Assembly (NCBI GenBank): GCA_023228645.1 | Contig: JALOAT010000016.1 | Location: 1-64,000, forward strand | Direction of reading: 5' to 3' | DNA: 64,000 nt | Source: Gammaproteobacteria bacterium | GTDB taxonomy: Bacteria; Pseudomonadota; Gammaproteobacteria; Thiohalomonadales; Thiohalomonadaceae | Shown: piece by piece, positions 44,698-55,356 of the stretch | Layout: the number at the start of each line of letters is the position of its first letter | Numbering within the stretch: the stretch's first letter is position 1 | The notes under the pieces: generated by a model | What the model was told of the DNA's origin: nothing | The model's database searches: none | The model's input: only the letters and a program-made list of their open reading frames with translations | Translations under genes and position numbers: made by a program

Positions 44698-47109
44698 ATG
44701 AGTCCTACCTTCAAGTGGTTGCGCGCCGGCGTCGTGGCGCTGTTCGGGATGTTCGTTGCAGGACTCGTTGGTACGCTGGGTGTTTATCTCTACCTCGCGC
44801 CCCAGCTGCCCACCCTCGAAGACCTGCGCGACGTACGGCTCCAGGTGCCCCTGCGCGTCTATTCCAGCGACGGCGGCCTGATCGCCGAATTCGGCGAGAT
44901 GAAGCGCACCCCGTTGCGCTATGCCGAGGTGCCGCCGCAGGTGATCCAGGCGGTGCTCGCTGCCGAGGACGACCGCTTCTTCCAACACCCGGGCGTCGAT
45001 TACCAGGGTCTCGCGCGCGCCGCCGTGCATCTGCTCCGCACCGGAGAAAAGGCCCAGGGCGGCAGCACCATCACCATGCAGGTGGCGCGCAACTTCTTCC
45101 TGTCCAGTGAAAAGACCTACGCGCGCAAGCTCAAGGAGATCTTCGTCGCCCTCACCATGGAGCAGGAGCTCAGCAAGGAGGAGATCCTCGAGCTCTACCT
45201 GAACAAGATCTACCTGGGCAATCGCGCCTACGGCATTGCGTCCGCCGCGCAGATCTATTACGGCAAAAAGGTCGAGGATCTTGAGCTGGCACAGATCGCG
45301 ATGATTGCGGGGCTGCCCAAAGCACCTTCCCTCTACAATCCCATCGTCAATCCCACCCGCGCCATTCAGCGCCGCAATTACGTGCTGGGCCGCATGCAGA
45401 GCCTTGGCTTCATCGATGCAGAGACGGCCACCCAGGCGCGCCTGGCCCCGGTGACGGCGGCGTTGCATGCCCAGTCTGCCGAGGTGGACGCCGCCCACCT
45501 CGCCGAGATGGTGCGTGCCGAGGTGGTGGCGCGGTTCGGCGAGGGCGTCGCCTACACATCCGGGTACAAGGTGTACACCACCGTGGATTCCCGGCTCCAA
45601 CAGGCCGCCACCCAGGGCGTGCGCGCCGGCCTGCTCGATTACGACCGGCGTCATGGCTACCGGGGCCCGGGGGCGCGGGTGGAGCTGGAATCGGATTCCG
45701 CCCTGGGCGAAATCCTGGCCCGCTACCCGGTGGTAGGCGGCCTGGTGCCGGGAATCGTCGTCGAGTTGGAAGAGCAGGCGGCACACGTGGCCATCGGCGC
45801 CGAGGAACGCGTGGTGGTGGACTGGTCAGGACTCGAGTGGGCACGGCGCTACATCAATGACGAGCGGGTCGGCGATCCGCCCGCCAAGGCCGCCGACATC
45901 CTCACCGTCGGCGATGTCATCCGCCTGGAGGCGCTGCCGACCGGCGGCTGGCGTCTGGCCCAGGTGCCGCAGGTCGAAGGTGCACTGGTGTCCCTGCAAC
46001 CTCGCGACGGCGCCGTGCTGGCGCTGGTCGGCGGCTTCGACTTCTTCGACAGCAAGTTCAACCGCGTCACCCAGGCACAGCGTCAGCCCGGCTCCGCCTT
46101 CAAGCCGTTCGTGTATTCGGCGGCCCTGGAAAAGGGCTTCACGACGGCCACGGTCATCAATGATGCACCCGTGGTGTTCGAGGACGCAGAACTGGAAAGC
46201 GCCTGGCGCCCGGAGAACTACAGCGGCAAATTCTACGGTCCCACCCGATTGCGCGAGGCGCTGGTCGCCTCACGCAATCTGGTTTCCATCCGGCTGCTGC
46301 GCGCCATCGGCATCGGTTACGCGCGCAACTACCTGAAGAATTTCGGCTTCGATGCCACACGCCTGCCCCATGACCTCTCGCTGGCACTCGGCAGCGGTGC
46401 CGTCACGCCCATGGAAATGGTGCGCGGCTATGCCGTGCTGGCAAATGGCGGCTACCTGGTCGAACCTTATTTCATCCAGCGCATCGAAGATGCAGACGGC
46501 AACGTGCTGTTCGAGGCCGCACCTCCGGCAGCCTGCCCGCAATGCGAGCAGCCGCCTGTTGAGGAACTCGCCAACAATGTCCCCGCCGAGGTGGTGGCGG
46601 CGCCTGCTCCGCCGGTAGCGGCGCGCACCCTGGACGCCCGTAACGTCTATCTGATGAACAGCATGCTCAATGACGTGGTCGCACGCGGCACCGGGGCACG
46701 CGCTCGCGCACTGGGCCGCCACGACCTCGCGGGTAAGACCGGCACCACCAACGATCAAAGGGACGCCTGGTTCTGTGGCTTCAACGCCGACGTGGTCGCC
46801 ACGGCGTGGCTCGGCTTCGACACGCCGCGTTCGTTAGGGGGCGGCGAGACCGGCGCCGGCGCGGCCCTGCCCATGTGGGTGGATTACATGCGCGAGGCGC
46901 TGGCCGGCCTGCCCGAGCACCCGCTGCCACAGCCTGCCGGCGTGGTAACCGTACGCATCGATCCGGAGACCGGGCTGTCGGCCGCACCGGGGAAAGCCAA
47001 TGCGATATTCGAGACCTTCTACAGTGAGAACGTCCCGTCCACGGCGGACACCGGACCGTCTCCCGCGAACACCACAAACCAGGGTTCGGTCACCGAACAA
47101 TTGTTCTGA
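44698..47109 (+). CDS. mrcA: Penicillin-binding protein 1A (bifunctional)
   Basis: An 803-residue class A PBP that polymerises and cross-links peptidoglycan. A single N-terminal membrane helix (residues 10-32) is followed by the GT51 glycosyltransferase (EDDRFFQHPGVDY with catalytic Glu, GGSTITMQVARN, LYLNKIYLGN), an OB-like insert, and the transpeptidase with SAFK (active Ser in QPGSAFKPF), SRN and KTGTT motifs. The C-terminus is acidic and low-complexity. It is divergent from pilM and followed one base later by a hypothetical gene. Confidence 0.96.
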   Translation: MSPTFKWLRAGVVALFGMFVAGLVGTLGVYLYLAPQLPTLEDLRDVRLQVPLRVYSSDGGLIAEFGEMKRTPLRYAEVPPQVIQAVLAAEDDRFFQHPGVDYQGLARAAVHLLRTGEKAQGGSTITMQVARNFFLSSEKTYARKLKEIFVALTMEQELSKEEILELYLNKIYLGNRAYGIASAAQIYYGKKVEDLELAQIAMIAGLPKAPSLYNPIVNPTRAIQRRNYVLGRMQSLGFIDAETATQARLAPVTAALHAQSAEVDAAHLAEMVRAEVVARFGEGVAYTSGYKVYTTVDSRLQQAATQGVRAGLLDYDRRHGYRGPGARVELESDSALGEILARYPVVGGLVPGIVVELEEQAAHVAIGAEERVVVDWSGLEWARRYINDERVGDPPAKAADILTVGDVIRLEALPTGGWRLAQVPQVEGALVSLQPRDGAVLALVGGFDFFDSKFNRVTQAQRQPGSAFKPFVYSAALEKGFTTATVINDAPVVFEDAELESAWRPENYSGKFYGPTRLREALVASRNLVSIRLLRAIGIGYARNYLKNFGFDATRLPHDLSLALGSGAVTPMEMVRGYAVLANGGYLVEPYFIQRIEDADGNVLFEAAPPAACPQCEQPPVEELANNVPAEVVAAPAPPVAARTLDARNVYLMNSMLNDVVARGTGARARALGRHDLAGKTGTTNDQRDAWFCGFNADVVATAWLGFDTPRSLGGGETGAGAALPMWVDYMREALAGLPEHPLPQPAGVVTVRIDPETGLSAAPGKANAIFETFYSENVPSTADTGPSPANTTNQGSVTEQLF

Positions 47110-47110
47110 A

Positions 47111-47731
47111 ATGGGCGAACACCGCAACGGACCCGGGCGCAGTGAACAGAACCGCATCCGCATCGCCCAGGAAGCGGCGCGGCTGATGACCGAGCATGGC
47201 ATCCAGGACTTCGCTGCGGCAAAGCGCAAGGCCGCGGAGCGCCTGGGTCTGCCCACTCAGCGGCACCTGCCCACCAATTTGGAGATCGAACAGGCCCTGA
47301 TCACGCACCAGCGCCTGTTCCGCGCCGGCAGCCAGCCGGCGCATCTGCGCCGCCTGCGCAACACGGCCCGACAGGCCATGCGCCTGATGGTGGATTTCCA
47401 GCCGCGCCTGGTCGGCCCCGTACTCACGGGCACGGCCGATGCCCACTCCCCGGTCAACCTCCACCTGTTCTCCGAAACGCCGGAACAGGTCGACGTCTTC
47501 CTCATGGACCGCCACATCCCGCATAGCTGGGACGAGCGCGTGGTGCGCCTGAATACTGACCAGCAGGAACGTTATCCGGTCTGTCGGCTGGTGGCGGACG
47601 AGGTGACGGTGGAAATGACCGTGTTCCCGCCGGTCGGCCTGCGCCAGCCGCCGCTCAGCCCGGTGGATGGCCGCCCGATGCGGCGCGCCGCCATCGATAC
47701 GGTGGAGCAATTGCTGGAAACCGACACATAA
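47111..47731 (+). CDS. Conserved hypothetical protein, possible nucleotidyltransferase-like
   Basis: A 206-residue cytoplasmic protein without signal or membrane segments. The N-terminal helix (RIAQEAARLMTEHGIQDFAAAKRKAAERLGL) and the central strands (LVGPVLTGTADAHSPVNLHLFSETPEQVDVFL) look like a conserved gammaproteobacterial family; the GTA...S segment is weakly like the GS motif of nucleotidyltransferases, but the acidic residues of that fold are not convincing. It begins one base after the mrcA stop, so it is co-transcribed and may be translationally coupled. No function is proposed. Confidence 0.7.
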   Translation: MGEHRNGPGRSEQNRIRIAQEAARLMTEHGIQDFAAAKRKAAERLGLPTQRHLPTNLEIEQALITHQRLFRAGSQPAHLRRLRNTARQAMRLMVDFQPRLVGPVLTGTADAHSPVNLHLFSETPEQVDVFLMDRHIPHSWDERVVRLNTDQQERYPVCRLVADEVTVEMTVFPPVGLRQPPLSPVDGRPMRRAAIDTVEQLLETDT

Positions 47732-47865
47732 CACGCGCGCCAGGCACAGGCCGATGGATCCTGCGGCCGTGCCGTCTCACCGACACTTTCGGGAGGGATT
47801 GCTTTGACGTGGGCCTGCCATCCCCGAGACAATCCACGCCGGATAACACCCATCGGAGCATCGTC

Positions 47866-48066
47866 ATGGCCGACACCTCGACCGCGTTCACCCCCGAAGA
47901 ACTCGCCACACGCCGCGCGCGGGCGCGCAGCTTCGAGGGTTCAAGCATTCACGAGGGTTACACCCCCACCGACGAGGACCGCGCCTTTCTTCGCCCGCTC
48001 ATCGAGGGCGAGATTTCCGAACAAGAGGCCATCGCGCGTTGGCGGCAACGCTATTGCGAGGAATGA
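47866..48066 (+). CDS. VbhA-type antitoxin for Fic toxin
   Basis: A 66-residue small acidic/basic protein. The inhibitory motif [S/T]xxxE[G/N] of class I Fic antitoxins is seen as SSIHEG (Ser26, Glu30, Gly31); the Glu is expected to push into the Fic ATP site. The second half (RPLIEGEISEQEAIARWRQRY) is the usual VbhA C-terminal helix pair. The ATG at 47866 is chosen because the conserved part starts soon after; the frame is open to 47809. It ends three bases before the fic gene, typical of a toxin-antitoxin operon. Confidence 0.85.
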   Translation: MADTSTAFTPEELATRRARARSFEGSSIHEGYTPTDEDRAFLRPLIEGEISEQEAIARWRQRYCEE

Positions 48067-48069
48067 CCG

Positions 48070-48645
48070 ATGAGCTGGCAGGATCCTTACCTTTTTCCAG
48101 GCACCGATTGCCTCGCGAACAAGGCCGGCATCCGCGACCCGGGAAAACTCCATGAAGCGGAATACCTCGCCACCGCCATCCGCGAAACAACGCTGCGCGA
48201 TATCATCGGACCGAAGCCTGCTTTCGACTTCGAAACCCTGAAGGCCGTTCACAAGCACCTGTTCCAAGACGTGTACGCATGGGCCGGTCAGGTACGCAGC
48301 GTCAATATCGCCAAAGGCGGCACCGCATTTGAACCGGCTCAGCTCATTGAGCCTGCGGGCCGCTACGAACTGGCCTCGCTTCAGAAAAACAATTACCTGA
48401 AAGGTCTGACGGCCGGGCAGTTTGCCGAACGCTTGGCGCACTATTTTACGAAGATCAACGAAATCCATCCGTTCCGTGAAGGCAACGGCCGCGCGCAGAA
48501 GGCGTTTTGTTCGCTTCTGGCGGAACATGCGGGTTACCGCCTCGATTGGTCCGCCGTATCCCGCGACCGTTACATCGAGGCATCGCGACAAGGCTGCGCG
48601 GGCAACCAGACACCCTTGATCGCAGTGATCCAGGCTTGTCTCTGA
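48070..48645 (+). CDS. Fic family protein (AMP-transferase toxin)
   Basis: A 191-residue single-domain Fic/DOC-fold protein. The catalytic loop is HPFREGNGRAQK (His133 to Lys144); the family consensus ends in Arg, so the last basic residue here is Lys. The flap region is seen at VYAWAGQVRSVNIAKGGTAF. Such proteins transfer AMP from ATP to target proteins (gyrase and topoisomerase IV for VbhT/FicT relatives), stopping growth unless bound by the antitoxin. It follows the VbhA-type antitoxin with a three-base gap and is followed by a gap to the convergent malic enzyme gene. Confidence 0.9.
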   Translation: MSWQDPYLFPGTDCLANKAGIRDPGKLHEAEYLATAIRETTLRDIIGPKPAFDFETLKAVHKHLFQDVYAWAGQVRSVNIAKGGTAFEPAQLIEPAGRYELASLQKNNYLKGLTAGQFAERLAHYFTKINEIHPFREGNGRAQKAFCSLLAEHAGYRLDWSAVSRDRYIEASRQGCAGNQTPLIAVIQACL

Positions 48646-48700
48646 TTCCGGCGTGCGGGTTACCGCACGCCTGCGCCAGCCATGAGGCGAATCGGCCGCA

Positions 48701-49972
48701 TCAGATGCCGTCGTGGCGTGGATAGTGCTCCGGATAACCCACCCGTGCCACGCCGCTCTCGATCGCTGCGCGCGCCACGGCTGGCGGTACGTACTCGATG
48801 AGGCGGCGGTCGAAGGGCTTCGGGATGATGTACTCGGGACCGAAGGCCAGCGATTCCGTGCCATAGGCGCGCAGCACATCCGCCGGCACCGGCTCGTGGG
48901 CGAGCGCGCGCAGGGCGTTGACCGCGGCGATCTGCATCTCGGTATTGATGGTGCTTGCGCGTACGTCCAGGGCGCCGCGGAAAATGAACGGAAAGCCGAG
49001 GACGTTGTTGACCTGATTCGGGTAGTCGCTGCGCCCGGTCGCCATGATGAGGTCGCTGCGCGCCTGGCGGGCCAGCTCCGGACGGATTTCCGGGTTGGGG
49101 TTCGACAGCGCGAACACCACCGGGCGCGGCGCCATGGCGGCCACCATCTCCGGCGCCACCAGATTCGCACCGGAGACGCCGATGAACACGTCGGCACCTT
49201 CCATGGCGTCGGCCAGGGTGCGGCGCTCGGTGTTCAGGGCAAATTCCTGCTTGTACTCGTTCAGGTCGTCACGCCCCGCATGGATCACGCCCTTGCGATC
49301 CACCAGCATCATGTTTTCCTTGCGCGCACCCAAGGCCACCAGCAGGCGCATGGAGGCGATGCCTGCGGCGCCGGCCCCCAAGCACACGATGCGCGCGGCT
49401 CCCAGTGTCTTGCCCTGCAGTTCCAGGGCATTCAGCAGGCCCGCCGCGATGATGATTGCCGTGCCGTGCTGGTCGTCGTGGAACACGGGGATGTCGAGGC
49501 GCTCACGCAGGGCCTTCTCGATCACGAAGCAGTGCGGTGCGGCGATGTCCTCGAGGTTGATACCACCGAAGGTGGGCGCGATGCGCACCACCGTATCGAT
49601 GAAGGCCTCGGGGGATTCGGCGGCGACTTCGATGTCGAATACGTCCACGTTGGCAAAGCGCTTGAACAGCACCGCCTTGCCTTCCATCACCGGCTTGCCG
49701 GCCAGCGGCCCCACGTTACCGAGACCGAGTACCGCGGTGCCGTCGCTGATCACTGCCACCAGATTGCCTTTGCCCGTGTACAGATAGGCGTTGTCCGGAT
49801 TGTCGGCGATGGCGCGCACCGGCGCGGCCACACCCGGCGTGTAGGCCAGACTCAGCTCGGCCTGCGTTTCACAGGGCTTGGAGATCGCAGTGGCAAGCTT
49901 GCCGGGGTGCGGACCGGCGTGATAGTCGAGGGACTGCTGCTGCAGATCGTGGGAATTGCTGCCGTTGCTCAT
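48701..49972 (-). CDS. maeB: NADP-dependent malic enzyme
   Basis: A 423-residue cytoplasmic enzyme converting malate to pyruvate and CO2. The signature SLAYTPGVAAPVRAI, the VISDGTAVLGLGNVG stretch and the NAD(P) site IVCLGAGAAGIA are visible. It lacks the C-terminal phosphotransacetylase-like domain of the long E. coli MaeB, so it is the short form. The ATG at 49972 is used; the frame is open to 50041. NADP specificity is inferred from family type. It supplies pyruvate to the same pool as PflB and PPDK. Confidence 0.9.
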   Translation of the reverse strand: MSNGSNSHDLQQQSLDYHAGPHPGKLATAISKPCETQAELSLAYTPGVAAPVRAIADNPDNAYLYTGKGNLVAVISDGTAVLGLGNVGPLAGKPVMEGKAVLFKRFANVDVFDIEVAAESPEAFIDTVVRIAPTFGGINLEDIAAPHCFVIEKALRERLDIPVFHDDQHGTAIIIAAGLLNALELQGKTLGAARIVCLGAGAAGIASMRLLVALGARKENMMLVDRKGVIHAGRDDLNEYKQEFALNTERRTLADAMEGADVFIGVSGANLVAPEMVAAMAPRPVVFALSNPNPEIRPELARQARSDLIMATGRSDYPNQVNNVLGFPFIFRGALDVRASTINTEMQIAAVNALRALAHEPVPADVLRAYGTESLAFGPEYIIPKPFDRRLIEYVPPAVARAAIESGVARVGYPEHYPRHDGI

Positions 49973-50041
49973 GCGTGACTCTCGGCGAAGACGGGATAAA
50001 AAGAGGGCGCCATTATCGGCCTTTGGCGTGAGCGAAACCAC

Positions 50042-50830
50042 TCATTGCGTGATGATCTCGAGCGCGGTGGGATGTTGCACGCGCATATAGCTGCTGCGAC
50101 GCCCCGGCTTGACCACGCCCTGCACGTGCAGGCGTACACCCATCAGCTGGTCCGGGCCGACCTGGAACAGGTCGCGCGCGGTGCGCGGGATATGGACCCG
50201 CAGGCGGGGGCCTACGTGCAGCCACAAATCGCCCTGGCGTTCGCCCACCCGGCTGACCACGCCGTCGATGCGACGAAAGCCCGCCGTTTGCGCCGTCAGC
50301 CGCACCGCATCCAGGGGCTGGTGTGACGGCAGGGACCACACGCCCAGGCGCCCGGCCTGCGCGGCGCGTTCGGCTGCGCGGCGGCATTCGGCGCCGCGCA
50401 CATTGGGCGGCACCACCAGACTCACGCCCAGACCGCGGACCAGCAGGCGTGCCGCCACGTTGTCGCCGTTGGCGAGATAGGCATGGGCCAGGACGCGCCC
50501 ATAAGCATCGGTTCGCTCGCGGTCGTAACGAAGCCCAAGGTGCGGCGACTCGGCCAGCCAGGCGCTCAGGGCAGCGCGCGCCTGCGCCGCAAAGGGTTCG
50601 TCCGGCCCTTTGTCGCGGCCTATTTCCGGGGCATCGACGCCGATCAGGCGGAGTTTGCGGCCGTCCGACAGACGCACCGTGTCACCGTCGTACACATAGC
50701 CGACCACCACCTGCTCATCGAGGCGATTGGCCTCGCACAGTGCGGCGCCCGCCTGGGGCGGCAACAGCAGGCACAAAGCAAAAGGGGCGCCCTTGCGGAG
50801 CGCCCCTTTGCGCAGGCCTTGGCCCGGCAT
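50042..50830 (-). CDS. Exported thermonuclease (SNase)-like protein
   Basis: A 262-residue protein with a staphylococcal nuclease domain (about residues 35-170): VGYVYDGDTVRLSDGRKLRLIGVDAPE, then RYDRERTDAYGRVLAHAYL, which contain the Asp/Arg/Glu catalytic set of the family (YDGDT, RLIGVDAPE, RDAYGR-type). The N-terminus looks like a signal peptide (LRKGALRKGAPFALCLLLPPQAGA). The ATG at 50830 is four bases after the rpmE stop codon, and the rpmE terminator hairpin lies inside codons 7-17, so either the start is really later (TTG) or expression depends on read-through. The C-terminal part is of unknown function. Confidence 0.8.
   Translation of the reverse strand: MPGQGLRKGALRKGAPFALCLLLPPQAGAALCEANRLDEQVVVGYVYDGDTVRLSDGRKLRLIGVDAPEIGRDKGPDEPFAAQARAALSAWLAESPHLGLRYDRERTDAYGRVLAHAYLANGDNVAARLLVRGLGVSLVVPPNVRGAECRRAAERAAQAGRLGVWSLPSHQPLDAVRLTAQTAGFRRIDGVVSRVGERQGDLWLHVGPRLRVHIPRTARDLFQVGPDQLMGVRLHVQGVVKPGRRSSYMRVQHPTALEIITQ
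50781..50809 (-). terminator. rpmE: Rho-independent terminator of rpmE
   Basis: Perfect 10-base arms (AAAGGGGCGC and GCGCCCCTTT) with a 9-base loop, followed on the minus strand by a T-rich stretch (TGCTTTG). It begins 24 bases after the rpmE stop codon and overlaps the 5' end of the SNase-like gene. Confidence 0.8.
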
Positions 50831-50833
50831 CGC

Positions 50834-51040
50834 TTACTTCTTGATGCCGTACTTCTGGCGGAACTTGTCGACGCGGCCGGCGGTATCGACGATCTTCTGC
50901 TGGCCGGTGAAGAAGGGATGGCACTGCGAGCACACGTCCAGGTGCAGGTCGTGACCCGCGGTGGAGCGCGTCTTGAAAGTACTGCCGCAGCTGCACGTGA
51001 CAGTGACTTCGGTGTAATTCGGATGGATATCCGGCTTCAT
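50834..51040 (-). CDS. rpmE: Ribosomal protein L31 (zinc-containing C+ form)
   Basis: A 68-residue large-subunit protein. Zinc-ribbon cysteines are Cys16, Cys18, Cys37 and Cys40 (TCSCGSTF and CSQCHPFF), so this is the zinc-binding form rather than the Zur-regulated C-minus paralogue. The family ending GRVDKFRQKYGIKK is present. The ATG has a GGAGGTTGCC ribosome site. It is monocistronic up to the terminator at 50781-50809. Confidence 0.97.
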   Translation of the reverse strand: MKPDIHPNYTEVTVTCSCGSTFKTRSTAGHDLHLDVCSQCHPFFTGQQKIVDTAGRVDKFRQKYGIKK

Positions 51041-51150
51041 GGCAACCTCCAGGCACGCCGCCACCGACCCCCGTGGCCGGCACCGCGCGCAGAAAAGACG
51101 GCGGATCATACGGAAAAGCCCACCGCGGAACAACCGCCCACCGCCGCAAG

Positions 51151-51483
51151 CTAATCGCACCCCCGGAAAGGTAAGACCCTGGCGCGCGGCAGGGGTTTCG
51201 AGGGGCGGCAGTGCAGGGCCTCCAAAAGGCCACGTTCGCCGAGCACTGATTCCCACATCATGGCCGAGAGTGACAGGCAGGCCGCCAGCGGTGTCCTGGC
51301 CTGCCGGCGGGTCTGATCCACTCGCCATTGCAGGCAGTGCAAGCGCTCCTGGCGGTCGACCGGCGCGCGCGCGATGAGCTGGTGCACCGCAAGGCGGCGC
51401 ATGTGCTCAAAGCGGGCCGCATCCGTGGCGGCGAGGGCGCGCCACTCGTCAAAACTTTGGGGAATTCTCGCAGCTTCGTCCAT
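51151..51483 (-). CDS. DUF3135-like protein
   Basis: A 110-residue cytoplasmic protein of a conserved gammaproteobacterial family (DUF3135-like by recall): IPQSFDEWRALAATDAARFE, then ERLHCLQWRVDQTRRQARTPLAACLSLSAMMWESVLG. The ATG at 51483 has an AGAGGA site; another ATG six codons upstream is possible. The frame is open to 51792 but that part is not family-like. It is divergent from glgP across 116 bases. Function unknown. Confidence 0.75.
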   Translation of the reverse strand: MDEAARIPQSFDEWRALAATDAARFEHMRRLAVHQLIARAPVDRQERLHCLQWRVDQTRRQARTPLAACLSLSAMMWESVLGERGLLEALHCRPSKPLPRARVLPFRGCD

Positions 51484-51599
51484 GCCATCCTCTGCATGCA
51501 TCCGCGCACGATGCGGACCGGGCTTCCGTGTATCCTCAAGGTTATAGTCAACCGTAACGCTCGCGACCCCAACGTACCAGCAAACGACCAGGAAAGCCC

Positions 51600-54086
51600 A
51601 TGCCGCAACGCGCTCCCCGCCCGTTCGAATACGACCGTCAGGGCCTCGACGTGGCGTCCATCGCCCACTCGCTCGCCAACCGTATGATCTATACGGTCGG
51701 GAAGGATACCTATTCGGCCACGGACCGTGATTGGATGCACGCCGCCGCGTATGCGGTGTGCGATCGGCTGGTGCAGCGCTGGGTCGAGACACTGCGCAGT
51801 TATTACGAGTCCGACGTCAAACGGGTCTACTACCTGTCCCTTGAATTCCTTATTGGCCGTACGCTCACCAACAGCCTGCTGAACCTCAATATCATCGAAG
51901 AATTCAAGGCAGCGCTCACCGAACTCGGCCTGCAGTTCGAATCGCTGCGGGAACTGGAATTTGACGCGGCGCTGGGCAACGGTGGCCTGGGGCGGCTGGC
52001 GGCGTGTTTCCTCGATTCCATGGCCAGCCTGCGCTTGCCCGGCTACGGCTACGGCATCCGCTACGAATACGGCATGTTCCGCCAGGCGCTGGAGAACGGC
52101 TGGCAGGTGGAGCACCCGGATAACTGGCTGCGTTACGGCAATCCATGGGAGTTTCCGCGCCCCGGAGTCCTCTACAAGGTCAGCTTCCGGGGGCGGGTGG
52201 TCGAGTATCACGACCCCCGGGGGGTTACGCGTTTCAACTGGGAAGACACCGAGGACGTCATGGCCATGGCCTATGACACCCCCATCCCGGGCTTCGGTGG
52301 AGATACGGTCAACAATCTGCGCCTATGGTCCGCCAAGGCCAGCCGTGACTTCAACCTGAACTACTTCAATCAGGGCGACTACATCAAGGCCGTGGAGGAC
52401 AAGACGGTGTCGGAGAACCTCTCCAAGGTGCTCTATCCCGCCGACACCACCACCATGGGCAAGGAGCTGCGTCTGCGTCAGCAGTATTTCTTCGTGAGCG
52501 CATCACTGCAGGACATCCTGGCGCGCTTCCACAAGACCCACAGTGATCTGGCGATGCTGCCCGACAAAGTGGCCATCCAGCTCAACGACACGCACCCGTC
52601 CATTGCCATTCCTGAGCTGATGCGCCTGCTGGTGGATATCCACGGACTCGAGTGGGAACGGGCCTGGGACATTACTGTGCGGGTGTTCGCCTATACCAAC
52701 CACACACTGTTACCCGAGGCACTGGAAAGCTGGTCGGTGTCACTGATGGAATCCCTGCTGCCCCGGCACCTGCAGATCATCTACGAGATCAACCATCGCT
52801 TCCTCAGCCAGGTGGTCCACCGCTATCCGGGTGACACCGCACGCCTGCGCCGCATGTCATTGGTGGAGGAAGAAGGCGGGCGTCGCATTCGCATGGCGCA
52901 CCTCGCCATCATCGGCAGTCATCGCGTCAATGGTGTGGCAAAGCTGCATACCGAGTTGCTGCGCCGCAGCATGTTCCAGGATTTCGATGAATTCTTCCCC
53001 GGACGCTTCATCTCCATCACCAACGGCATTACTCCGCGGCGCTGGTTGAATCAGGCCAATCCGGGGCTTTCCGCGTTGATTTCGTCGCACCTCGGCACAG
53101 GCTGGATCACCGATCTCGAGCAACTGACGGGACTGATTCCGCTGGCAGAGGATGCGGCGTTCCGTGCGCAGTTCCGCGCCGTCAAGCAGACCAACAAGCA
53201 GCGGCTTGCCGAACACATTCAACACCGCCTCGGCATGCAATTGGATCCTGACGTATTGTTCGACGTGCACATCAAGCGCATCCACGAATACAAGCGCCAA
53301 TTGCTCAACGTGCTGCATGTCATCACGTTGTACAACCGCATCCGCGAAGGGCGCGCGGACAACCGCGCGCCACGGCTGGTGCTGTTCGCCGGCAAGGCGG
53401 CGCCAGGCTACGCCATGGCGAAGCTCATCATCAAGCTGATCAACGACGTGGCGGACACGGTCAACCACGACCCCGCCATCTGCGATCGCCTCAAGGTGGT
53501 ATTCATCCCCAACTACGACGTGTCCACCGCCGCGGACATCATCCCTGCCGCCGATCTGTCGGAACAAATATCGACGGCCGGCACCGAGGCCTCGGGCACC
53601 GGCAACATGAAACTGGCCCTGAACGGCGCGCTCACCATCGGCACGCTGGACGGTGCGAACATCGAGATTTGCGACGCGGTGGGCGAAGAAAACATCTTCC
53701 TGTGCGGTCTGACCGTGGATCAGGTGAATGCCTTACGGGCCTCGGGTTATAGGCCGGCCGACTACTACGCGGGCAATGCGGAGCTGCGCCAGGTCATCGA
53801 CATGATCGGGTCGGGTTTCTTCTCGCCGGGTCAGCCCGACCGTTTCAAGCCCATCGTGGACACCCTGATGGGGCACGACCGTTACATGCTGATGGCCGAT
53901 TACGCGTTGTATGTGGAAGCCCAGGAGAATGTGGATAAGCTCTACGCCGATGCCGAGGCGTGGAGCCGGCGCGCCCTGCTGAATGTGGCGCGGATGGGGA
54001 CGTTCAGTTCCGACCGCAGCATCCGTGAATACGCGGAGCGGGTCTGGAGCGTGGAACCGGTGCGGCTGCAAGACCGCACCGGCTGA
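51600..54086 (+). CDS. glgP: Glycogen/starch/alpha-glucan phosphorylase
   Basis: An 828-residue enzyme releasing glucose 1-phosphate from alpha-1,4-glucans. The family motif YYLSLEFLIGRTLTNSL, the LGNGGLGRLAACFLDS stretch and the PLP-lysine motif EASGTGNMKLALNGA are all present, as is LDGANIEI. Length fits bacterial GlgP (about 815). The ATG has an AGGA site seven bases upstream. It is convergent with rho. No glg synthesis genes are near, so glycogen metabolism genes are scattered or on the other side of the genome. Confidence 0.97.
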   Translation: MPQRAPRPFEYDRQGLDVASIAHSLANRMIYTVGKDTYSATDRDWMHAAAYAVCDRLVQRWVETLRSYYESDVKRVYYLSLEFLIGRTLTNSLLNLNIIEEFKAALTELGLQFESLRELEFDAALGNGGLGRLAACFLDSMASLRLPGYGYGIRYEYGMFRQALENGWQVEHPDNWLRYGNPWEFPRPGVLYKVSFRGRVVEYHDPRGVTRFNWEDTEDVMAMAYDTPIPGFGGDTVNNLRLWSAKASRDFNLNYFNQGDYIKAVEDKTVSENLSKVLYPADTTTMGKELRLRQQYFFVSASLQDILARFHKTHSDLAMLPDKVAIQLNDTHPSIAIPELMRLLVDIHGLEWERAWDITVRVFAYTNHTLLPEALESWSVSLMESLLPRHLQIIYEINHRFLSQVVHRYPGDTARLRRMSLVEEEGGRRIRMAHLAIIGSHRVNGVAKLHTELLRRSMFQDFDEFFPGRFISITNGITPRRWLNQANPGLSALISSHLGTGWITDLEQLTGLIPLAEDAAFRAQFRAVKQTNKQRLAEHIQHRLGMQLDPDVLFDVHIKRIHEYKRQLLNVLHVITLYNRIREGRADNRAPRLVLFAGKAAPGYAMAKLIIKLINDVADTVNHDPAICDRLKVVFIPNYDVSTAADIIPAADLSEQISTAGTEASGTGNMKLALNGALTIGTLDGANIEICDAVGEENIFLCGLTVDQVNALRASGYRPADYYAGNAELRQVIDMIGSGFFSPGQPDRFKPIVDTLMGHDRYMLMADYALYVEAQENVDKLYADAEAWSRRALLNVARMGTFSSDRSIREYAERVWSVEPVRLQDRTG

Positions 54087-54099
54087 GGCGAAGCGCCGC

Positions 54100-55356
<1,257 letters not shown>

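Noticed and set aside
50830..50833. Considered rpmE and the SNase-like gene as one coupled operon
   Set aside because: A strong terminator hairpin starts 24 bases after rpmE, so regular co-transcription is unlikely without read-through.
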